In this document: in pieces, positions 1 to 6,751 of the stretch | Layout: each line of letters starts with the position of its first letter | How positions within the stretch are numbered: the first letter of the stretch is position 1 | Assembly (NCBI GenBank): GCA_910586225.1 | Contig: CAJUIL010000002.1 | Coordinates: 1-64,000 of the forward strand | Source of the DNA: an uncultured Eubacterium sp. | GTDB taxonomy: Bacteria > Bacillota > Clostridia > Lachnospirales > Lachnospiraceae | Direction: 5' to 3' | DNA: 64,000 nucleotides | The notes under the pieces: generated by a model | What the model saw: only the letters and a program-made list of their open reading frames with translations | What the model was told of the DNA's origin: nothing | Database searches by the model: none | Program-made: the position numbers and the translations under genes

Positions 1-77
1 GAGCGCTTTGAAACCACAGTGTTTTCAAGGGCTGTGAGTTTCCGAGAGTACTCTAATATATAATGGAGGGATGCAGC

Positions 78-1214
78 ATGAATGAAAGGATAGAATGCGT
101 GAGGATACGGTGGATTGAATTTGAAAATTTAAAAACAGGTCTTAAAATCGAAAGGGTAAATTTTAACCAAGACATTACGTTGCTGGTTGGATTATCTGGT
201 GTAGGGAAAACGCAAATTCTTAATGCGGTGGAATATTCATTGAACCTTGCGGTTGATAAGGATGTAATTATGCGTCCTTATCGTGTCGGGCTGGGTATTT
301 TGGTTCATGATGATGAGTATGAATGGTTTTATGAAATTAATGAGATAGGTAAAGATGAATTAATTATCAATGAAGAAAGCGGGTATGAATTTTCATTTGA
401 AAAACTTTTGTGTAATGGGAAAATTATTTTTGAAAGAAAAAATGAGAAGGTAAGTGTAATTGGATATGATAAAGTTCCACAGCCAAAAAAGGATGAAAGT
501 TTAATTTTGCAATATTCAGAAGATGAAAATTTTGAGAATTTGATTTCCGGGATTCGCAAATTGTATTCTGTAGAAATCGAATTAGCAGTTAGAGGCGGAA
601 TACGGAGTGAGAGTTTTAGTCGCTTAAAGTCTAAAGTGATAGATACCATCAAAAATGAAAAAAATGTAGATTTTAAAGCATTTAGTCATCTCCCGGTGGC
701 ATTAAAATTGCATATTGCAAAAAGATATTATCCTGAATTATATATTAAAATTTTTGAGGCCGTGAAGGAATTATTTATCGAAATTGAAGACATAGATGTA
801 GAGGAAGATAGCATAAGGGAAATGTATTTGGTATCCGTTCAAGTATATGGCAAAAAACTATTACAACATGATATTTCAAATGGAATGTTAAAAACGATAT
901 ATTACATTGTTGAATTGTTCACAATGTCGAAAGATTCTCTAGTGCTAATTGATGAATTTGAAAATGGTTTGGGAGTAAATTGCATTGATTTGCTTTCTGA
1001 ATTAATGTTATCAGAACGAAATGATCTTCAATTTATTATAACTAGTCATCACCCTAAAATTATTAATGCTATTGATAAGGATAAATGGAGAATTATTGAT
1101 AGAGATAATTGCATAGTAAAAAATAGTGGTAGTTCGGACTATGGGATAGGAAATAGTCAACATGATGCCTATTTCAATTTGATAAATAGATGGGAATTTG
1201 AGGGAAAGATATAA
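78..1214 (+). CDS. AAA family ATPase (RecF/OLD-like, defence-type)
   Basis: Predicted 378-residue cytoplasmic ATPase. The P-loop GLSGVGKT lies at about residues 38-45. A Walker B LVLIDEFENGLG lies near residues 287-298, followed by an ITSHHP motif near 320, which is the SMC/RecF/OLD-type layout without a long coiled coil. I start it at the second in-frame ATG because GGAGGG at 65-70 sits 7 nt upstream; an ATG at 63 would lie inside that site. The gene is clearly A+T-rich compared with the core genes. Its stop TAA overlaps an ATG (TAATG), the usual layout for a translationally coupled partner, but the downstream frame breaks after six codons. Families of this kind usually act in anti-phage or toxin-like two-gene modules; the specific function is inferred and not certain. 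Confidence 0.8.
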   Translation: MNERIECVRIRWIEFENLKTGLKIERVNFNQDITLLVGLSGVGKTQILNAVEYSLNLAVDKDVIMRPYRVGLGILVHDDEYEWFYEINEIGKDELIINEESGYEFSFEKLLCNGKIIFERKNEKVSVIGYDKVPQPKKDESLILQYSEDENFENLISGIRKLYSVEIELAVRGGIRSESFSRLKSKVIDTIKNEKNVDFKAFSHLPVALKLHIAKRYYPELYIKIFEAVKELFIEIEDIDVEEDSIREMYLVSVQVYGKKLLQHDISNGMLKTIYYIVELFTMSKDSLVLIDEFENGLGVNCIDLLSELMLSERNDLQFIITSHHPKIINAIDKDKWRIIDRDNCIVKNSGSSDYGIGNSQHDAYFNLINRWEFEGKI

Positions 1215-1263
1215 TGAATTTTTATTTTTATTAGAAGATGAGGCGTGTTTCAAATGGTGTTGA
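1214..1263 (+). pseudogene. Remnant of the ATPase's coupled partner gene
   Basis: An ATG overlaps the stop codon of the ATPase and opens MNFYFY, then TAG. If one T is restored in the T run at 1225-1229 the reading becomes MNFYFLLEDEACFKWC before a TGA at 1261. The start of that peptide resembles N-termini of TOPRIM-like partners of AAA ATPases, as I remember them; this match is unverified. The remainder of the gene is absent. Confidence 0.4.
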
Positions 1264-1377
1264 CAAAATATAAAAAAAGAGCACACAATCCCTATCCATG
1301 TTAAAATAGAAGTGATAACATCATAACGAAGACGCATATTTATATATGACTATGAAGCAGGCGGGGAGATGATACAT

Positions 1378-2310
1378 ATGCAGTTGTTTTTATTTGAGTG
1401 TAAATTAATTGCAAAACATAAATTATATGTTTTTTTCTGCTTGGTTCTTGTATTTTTATTTGTACTCATGGCACGGCCTTTTTCTATGGGGAAAAATTTA
1501 GAACCATTAGATGAAATGCATGTACTTGTTCATACTTGTGGCCATGCCCCTGGGTGGCACAAACGATCATGAAGGCATAACTTTCATATTTTGCTGGAAG
1601 ATAGTACGAAAGAATATATAGAGAATGAGTATATGATGCAACTGATAGAGATTAGTATGCATAAAGAAGAAATTGATTTTTTGCAGCAGCATGCACGTGT
1701 GGAGGTGTCCGTCACACAGAAAAATGCGATGCAGCAGATGATTCAAAAAGTGCTTCGTGCAATAGGTAATGGAAGCTATACAAGAGAACAGGTATTATCA
1801 TGGGAGACAGAAATCTTTCAAAAGAAGCCAATTTATTTAACCCGTAAGGAATTGGATGAAATACTTGATGAAGTAAATGAACTTCCTGGTGGTTATACAC
1901 ATTTCAGTGAAGACAATAAATATGGCAACTATAGGGAAGCATGCTATGAACAAGGCGGCTATAATCAAATTTTTCAAAATATAATCGAAGGTAAGAATAT
2001 TTCAAGGGTGTCGTTATCAGAAGCGGTAAAAAGATATGATGCAGAAGTAGAAAAGACATTCTATACGGGTATGTTTGCACCGTATTTATGCGATAAGCTT
2101 GGAAGGATACTTTGTCTGTCTGCTTCTTTTGTGCTTGCAGTTTTTCAGATATGTTTATCATCGGGGACAAGAGACATGTTAGCAATGCGGTCAATTTCAA
2201 CAATAAAATTTTTAGGAATCAAATATGCCAGCATGGTTTTTACGAAGTTTTTGCCGGTTTTTCTTTTAATAGTGATTACAAACATAAAAGTATGTTTACA
2301 GGGAATGTAA
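1378..2310 (+). pseudogene. ABC-2-type permease, interrupted and truncated
   Basis: The start at 1378 is preceded by GGGGAG at 1363-1368; an ATG at 1369 would be too close to it. The first part reads MQLFLFECKLIAKHKLYVFF and gives one N-terminal transmembrane helix. An in-frame TGA at 1570-1572 stops it, yet the same frame stays open from 1573 to 2310 with a long hydrophilic extracytoplasmic region and then hydrophobic segments near 2100-2160 and 2230-2290. This is the layout of ABC-2 permeases that have a large external loop after the first helix. The C-terminal helices and the ATP-binding partner are missing, so the gene is probably dead. Confidence 0.6.
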
Positions 2311-2334
2311 TGACTTCTGAAAGGAGTATATCGC

Positions 2335-2577
2335 ATGGTGAGCATTAAAGACTGGGTAACTGGCAGACTGGGTTATAATTCCGAAAATAACAGGTATAGG
2401 CTTCTTATATCTGATTTATGGGAGCATGATGGATTTCATTGTGGAGAGGGATTACAGGTTAAGATAGATGATAAATGGATTGATACCCGTATGGAAATGG
2501 GGATTGATGGAAAATGGTATTTAGTGGAAATGCCATATTACGGAGATTTAGAGCACATACAGGCAAGGATTATGTAG
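2335..2577 (+). CDS. DUF5348 family protein
   Basis: An 80-residue soluble protein with a GAAAGGAG ribosome binding site about 9 nt before the ATG. The sequence (RYRLLISDLWEHDGFHCGE, LQVKIDDKWIDTRMEM, DGKWYLV) matches my memory of the DUF5348 family, a small beta-rich domain of unknown role that is common in Firmicutes accessory DNA and mobile elements. It lies between a broken permease and a small HTH-like protein. This supports the view that the surrounding block is former mobile DNA. Confidence 0.65.
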   Translation: MVSIKDWVTGRLGYNSENNRYRLLISDLWEHDGFHCGEGLQVKIDDKWIDTRMEMGIDGKWYLVEMPYYGDLEHIQARIM

Positions 2578-2625
2578 TGGGTGGAAAAATAAAGTGCCTC
2601 ATATTGAGACGGAAAGGAAAACGTA

Positions 2626-2967
2626 ATGAAGAAAGTTGACAATAAGAACTGGAACTGGAAAATTATTGCAGAAGAAAATGGAAAACAGGTATTTTCTAAT
2701 TTCTGTCCGAATGAAGCAATAGGGGATATATTAAAAATTATTGCTATCGTCAACAAAAAACAGTTTATACCTGATGAAGCAATCGTTGAGATGTTGAAGA
2801 AGCTTCTTGAAAAGCAGATTATTATATCAAAAGAAACGATTTCCAATCTTACCGGCATGAGTGAAGAATATATAACGAAAATTCTATCGGGAGATATAGA
2901 GCCTACAGAAGCAAAAAAAGTGATTGCTTTAACTGAAATAGTTGCAAGATTATGTATTATGCAGTAA
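2626..2967 (+). CDS. Small HTH-like protein of unknown function
   Basis: A 113-residue protein preceded by GGAAAGGAAAAC. Residues about 68-92 (ISKETISNLTGMSEEYITKI) read like a helix-turn-helix of the XRE/lambda repressor type. I do not recognise the N-terminal half (NWNWKIIAEENGKQVFSNF). The stop codon abuts a perfect 16-bp terminator hairpin. It probably sits in the same transcript as the DUF5348 gene 48 nt upstream. No function is assigned. Confidence 0.6.
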   Translation: MKKVDNKNWNWKIIAEENGKQVFSNFCPNEAIGDILKIIAIVNKKQFIPDEAIVEMLKKLLEKQIIISKETISNLTGMSEEYITKILSGDIEPTEAKKVIALTEIVARLCIMQ

Positions 2968-3000
2968 TAAAGAGTACCGATATAATATCGGTACTCTTTA
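2968..3000. terminator. Bidirectional terminator hairpin
   Basis: A perfect 16-bp inverted repeat (TAAAGAGTACCGATAT, one-base loop, ATATCGGTACTCTTTA) lies between the convergent genes at 2626 (+) and 3030 (-). The stem ends in A/T on both sides. Confidence 0.8.
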
Positions 3001-3029
3001 TGAAGATACCACACTGTTTTTTTACAATA

Positions 3030-3548
3030 CTACCTTCGATAAACAAATGTGATGTAGGCTTCTGGAGAAACCACAAATTTATTTCCGGCGGCGTCAGTGG
3101 CAATGCCAGTCAATGTTGCTTTATAAACAACACCGTTACGCAGACCCATACCTGTTACATCTACAATGTTGCTTTCTGTACCGACACCAAATTCAGAACA
3201 TAATCCGGTACCTTTTAAAGCACCAGTTGAATATGTGGTAACGGTTACTTCTCCAACAAAAGTATATGGGAGAATGGTTGCAGGTTTTACGCTCCAAGCG
3301 ACATATTTTCCAGAGGACATATAATCAATCGTGCTTACTCCACCATTACCTTCAATGGTTTTGTATGGTGCAATGCCGTCTTGGTTTTCTACTGCAACAA
3401 TATCCATACCAAAAACGCCACTTTCGGTACTGGATTCCGTTTCAATAGGTGATACTTCTGCAGTTTCCGCAGCAAATGCTGTAACATTGAGTGAAAGTGC
3501 CATAGTAAAGGCACATACTAAAGATAATAATTTTTTCCATTTTTTCAT
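3030..3548 (-). CDS. Secreted protein of unknown function
   Basis: A 172-residue protein that starts MKKWKKLLSLVCAFTMALSL and has a clear Sec signal peptide (K-rich n-region, hydrophobic core, cleavage likely after AFA). I chose the ATG at 3548 because AGGTGG lies 7 nt upstream on the minus strand; the upstream ATG lacks this spacing. The mature part is Ser/Thr/Gly-rich with alternating hydrophobics typical of a beta-sandwich (TFVGEVTVTTYSTGALKG). No cell-wall anchor or lipobox is visible, so it is probably released. I do not recognise a family. Confidence 0.75.
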   Translation of the reverse strand: MKKWKKLLSLVCAFTMALSLNVTAFAAETAEVSPIETESSTESGVFGMDIVAVENQDGIAPYKTIEGNGGVSTIDYMSSGKYVAWSVKPATILPYTFVGEVTVTTYSTGALKGTGLCSEFGVGTESNIVDVTGMGLRNGVVYKATLTGIATDAAGNKFVVSPEAYITFVYRR

Positions 3549-3740
3549 GGAAAACCACCTCACTTTCTCTACATTCCGTAGAAATAATATAAAACAAAAT
3601 GTTACAATTAGAATTATAGCACACTTCGTTGAAAAAATAAACTATATTTTTAAATCTGTGAACAAGCACCATTATTGCATTTGTGAGGCAAAAACCAGCT
3701 GAAGCTAAGGAAGAAAAAGTGAAAAGGCGGGGAAGTGTAT

Positions 3741-4679
3741 ATGATATTAAGCGTAAGCAGAAGAACGGATATTCCCAACTATTATTCCGATTGGTTTGTC
3801 AATCGGATAAAGGAAGGATTTGTATATGTGCGAAATCCTATGAACGCGCATCAGATCAGTAGAATAGAATTATCGCCGGATGTTGTAGATTGTATTGTAT
3901 TTTGGACGAAGAATCCTGCGAATATGATGGAAGGGTTAGAGCATCTGCGGGAATATGCATATTATTTTCAATTTACGCTTACAGGCTATGGGAAGGATAT
4001 GGAACCAAACCTTCCAGATAAAAGAAAAGAGTTGATACCAACGTTTCAAAGGTTGTCTGAAAAAATAGGGAAGGAAAAAGTGATATGGAGATATGACCCT
4101 ATTTTGCTCAATGGCAGATATACGATGGAGTATCATTTAAAGGCATTTGAAGAAATAGCGCATGAGCTTTCCGGCTATACCGAAAAGGTAGTGATCAGTT
4201 TCGTTGATTTCTATACCAAAATACAACATCATATGAAACAGCTTGGCGTCAGGCAGATGACAAAGGAGGAAATGATCACGCTGGCACGAAGCATGGTACA
4301 GAGTGCGGCCAAATATCACTTGGGCATGGAAACCTGTGCAGAGCAGATCGATCTCCAGCATATGGGCATTTCGCATGGCAGTTGTATTGACAAAAAGCTG
4401 GTTGAAAGAATTGTCGGTTGTAAGCTGTCCGCTGAGAAGGACAAAAATCAGCGAAACGACTGCGGATGCGTGGAAAGTGTGGAGATAGGTGCTTATCACA
4501 CTTGTCTTAATGGATGCAGGTATTGTTATGCAAATTTAAATGATGCTATGGTACGGGAGAATGTGAAACGGTATGATCCATATTCGGAGCTATTGTGCGG
4601 ATGCTGTGCGCCGGATGATAGGGTTACGGATAGGAAGATGAGATCATGGAAAGATATCCAGATTAGTTTTGGATGGTGA
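3741..4679 (+). CDS. DUF1848 family protein with C-terminal Cys cluster
   Basis: A 312-residue protein. The start SVSRRTDIPNYYSDWF and the internal VDCIVFWTKNP, FQFTLTGYG and VIWRYDPI blocks match the DUF1848 family. The ATG at 3741 is preferred to a GTG at 3735 because AGGCGGGG ends 8 nt before it. The C-terminal part carries CGC, then HTCLNGCRYCYAN (C-x3-C-x2-C, as in radical SAM cluster sites) and CGCC. This suggests a metal or iron-sulphur site and a possible radical SAM-like reaction; substrate unknown. It is adjacent to restriction remnants but its composition is closer to the core genes. Confidence 0.8.
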   Translation: MILSVSRRTDIPNYYSDWFVNRIKEGFVYVRNPMNAHQISRIELSPDVVDCIVFWTKNPANMMEGLEHLREYAYYFQFTLTGYGKDMEPNLPDKRKELIPTFQRLSEKIGKEKVIWRYDPILLNGRYTMEYHLKAFEEIAHELSGYTEKVVISFVDFYTKIQHHMKQLGVRQMTKEEMITLARSMVQSAAKYHLGMETCAEQIDLQHMGISHGSCIDKKLVERIVGCKLSAEKDKNQRNDCGCVESVEIGAYHTCLNGCRYCYANLNDAMVRENVKRYDPYSELLCGCCAPDDRVTDRKMRSWKDIQISFGW

Positions 4680-4703
4680 ATCTGGAAATGGAGGATAAAA
4701 ACA

Positions 4704-5622
4704 ATGGCAGACCAACAGGTTGTTGATGCAATGTGGGATGATTCCTTTTGTGCTGGACTTTGTAAACAGCTATAAAGCTATAAAGTCTGCATTTGCCCCA
4801 TACTACACGACGACACTTCTCTCAAATTCTGTTACACCAAATGCGGTTTATGATTTAGAAGCGAAGATAGATGCCTATGCAATTTTTGATCCGTCAGATA
4901 TAGAAGCAGCGACTGACATTTTATATTCACAGAAGGTTACTGGTAAGCAGAAGCAGCGGTTGATCTTTTTTCTCCAAAAGAGCAAAAAGCTGCTGGAGCA
5001 TTACGATTATCGTACACAAAGGGAATGTGTTTCGGTAATGCGCAGCTTTGTGCGTTTCTATGAGTTTTTGCTGCAAGTATCAAGCTTTGAAGATACAGAA
5101 ATCCATAAGAAGTACCATTTTATTTCTTATTTGCTCTCTTACATTAATATCAAGCAGCCGGGCGCTGGATTTAATCTGGATGGAAAAATTAAAGCCACAA
5201 ATTTTGTGCAGAAGAAAGGTGAAGAACATTCTACGCCGGGATTGGCAGCAAGTCCAGTGATCAAGCTTCCGACAGCAGAACATTTCGGACTTACGGAAGA
5301 TAAAGAAAAAAGGTTGTCTGAGATTATTGATGAAATTAACAGCCGCACTGGCAAGAATTATGACAATGATGTTGTGGTAAAGGCGATGCTTCAGATACGG
5401 GATATTTTAATGAAGTCCGATAGGCTGAAAACAAGTGCGAAAAATAATACACAGAAAGACTTTGAATTTTCATATTTTGATGACATTGACGATGCTCTTA
5501 TCGAGGGGCTTTCTCAAAACCAGGACTTCTTTTCCTTATTGTTGTCAAATGATGAGATGAAGCATCAGGTGCTTGGTATTTTCTCTGGTGAGATATATGA
5601 GAGTCTGCGAGAAGCTAAGTAA
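4704..5622 (+). pseudogene. Type I restriction HsdR, C-terminal remnant
   Basis: From about 4745 the frame encodes some 290 residues that look like the C-terminal helical region of type I restriction R subunits (FVLDFVNSYKAIKSAFAPYY, YDLEAKIDAY, LLSYINIKQPGAGFNLDGK, IKATNFVQKK). A whole HsdR is about 1000 residues, so the nuclease and helicase domains are gone. A good start (GGAGG, then ATG at 4704) opens MADQQVVDAMWDDSFCAGLC and stops at 4775 in another frame, so a deletion probably joined an unrelated or distant 5' end to the HsdR tail. No hsdM or hsdS is present in the window. Confidence 0.75.
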
Positions 5623-5673
5623 AAGCGGTGCATTACAATTCCTGAAATGGCCTGTAATAGCCCATGTTTCAAA

Positions 5674-5701
5674 TTGATTTTTCATGCCGCGGTGCTATAC
5701 T
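5674..5701 (+). promoter_or_regulatory. Promoter-like TTGATT-16-TATACT
   Basis: A good -35/-10 pair stands just before the histidine kinase fragment at 5721. It could be a surviving promoter of the lost system or could read into the response regulator at 6038. Confidence 0.35.
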
Positions 5702-5720
5702 ATAGCTAAAGATACGCTTT

Positions 5721-5954
5721 GTGACGCAGGATTTTAAGGACCGGACGCTGTTTCATAACCCAGAGTGGACGGCGGAGGTTTTTGTCAATCTGTTTGAAAA
5801 TGCGATCAAGTATTCGCCGGCAGGCAGTCAGGCGGAAATAGGTGTGCAGACTTATGAGCTATATAGTGTAGTGCAGGTGAGCGATCATCGTATCGGTATT
5901 TCTAAAAAGGAGGTAGATAAGACAGATACGTGCGGATGGACAGATCACTTGTAA
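5721..5954 (+). pseudogene. Histidine kinase ATPase-domain fragment
   Basis: 77 codons include VFVNLFENAIKYSPAGS, the N-box of a histidine kinase, and VSDHRIGISKKE, a worn G1 box (normally DxGxGI). The sensor, dimerisation domain and the F and G2 boxes are absent, and the frame loses similarity after KKE. The fragment lies directly before an intact two-component pair of which it is not part. It records the loss of another sensor kinase here. Confidence 0.7.
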
Positions 5955-5989
5955 GAAAACTGTAAGATTTTTCTCCACACTTTTGTAAG
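5950..5989 (+). promoter_or_regulatory. TGTAAG direct repeats upstream of response regulator
   Basis: TGTAAG occurs at 5950, 5961 and 5984 on the same strand, at offsets of 11 and 23 bp, close to one and two helical turns. OmpR-class regulators bind such direct repeats, so this is a candidate site for autoregulation by the product of the gene at 6038. The assignment is inferred from position only. Confidence 0.45.
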
Positions 5990-6037
5990 GTTTTTTTACT
6001 AACATCATAGCAGGCGAGAAAAGGAGAGGACAATCAA

Positions 6038-6751
6038 ATGAAAAATGGACGCGTACTGGTTGTGGACGACGACAGGGAAATTGTAAAGGCAATCGCGATT
6101 TTGCTGGAGCAGGAAGGATATGAGGTGTTTCGTGCTTATGATGGAATGCAGGCGTTGGACGTACTTGCGCGGGAGCAGGTTCAGCTTGTGCTGATGGACG
6201 TGATGATGCCGAGGCTGGACGGGCTTTCCGCTGTGATGAAGATCCGTGAGCGGCGGAATATTCCGATCATCGTATTAAGCGCGAAAAGCGAGGAGACGGA
6301 TAAAGTGCTGGGACTTTCTATCGGTGCAGATGATTACGTCGCAAAGCCTTATAATCCTGCGGAACTGGCTGCGAGAGTCAAAAGCCACCTGCGCCGTTAT
6401 ATGAGCTTGGGTGATATTAACCACAGTCTGGCGGACGGGGAACTGCGCAATGGCAGACTTGTTTACCGGACACAGGAGCATATGCTGTACGCGGACGGAG
6501 AGCCGGTGCGACTGACAGCGACTGAGACGAGGATCATGGAGCTTTTGATGCGCAACCCAGGCAGGATTTTTCCGGCGGAGGAAATATACCGTCGTGTTTG
6601 GGAGGAAGAAAGCTTTGCATCGGAGAATACGGTCATGGTGCATATCAGACGCATCCGGGAAAAGATTGAGCTAAATCCAAAGGAGCCAGAATATTTAAAG
6701 GTGGTGTGGGGAATTGGATACAAAATGGAAAAAAAGGAAAATCATTGTTAG
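6038..6751 (+). CDS. OmpR/PhoB-family response regulator
   Basis: A 237-residue DNA-binding response regulator. The receiver domain (residues 1-120) has the acidic pair in VVDDD, phospho-acceptor D54 in LVLMDVMMP, and the conserved Lys in GADDYVAKPYNP. A winged-helix domain (about 135-232) has the usual RLTATETRIMELLMRNPGRIF and VMVHIRRIREKIE segments. GGAGAGGA precedes the ATG. The 3' end overlaps the start of the histidine kinase gene by 38 nt in another frame, so the two are co-translated. The receiver resembles VanR-type regulators; the signal is unknown. Direct TGTAAG repeats upstream suggest autoregulation. Confidence 0.92.
   Translation: MKNGRVLVVDDDREIVKAIAILLEQEGYEVFRAYDGMQALDVLAREQVQLVLMDVMMPRLDGLSAVMKIRERRNIPIIVLSAKSEETDKVLGLSIGADDYVAKPYNPAELAARVKSHLRRYMSLGDINHSLADGELRNGRLVYRTQEHMLYADGEPVRLTATETRIMELLMRNPGRIFPAEEIYRRVWEEESFASENTVMVHIRRIREKIELNPKEPEYLKVVWGIGYKMEKKENHC

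Noticed and set aside
2112-2348. A 78-codon frame overlapping the permease remnant and DUF5348 start
   Set aside because: It has no ribosome binding site and crosses the well-supported start of the DUF5348 gene in another frame.
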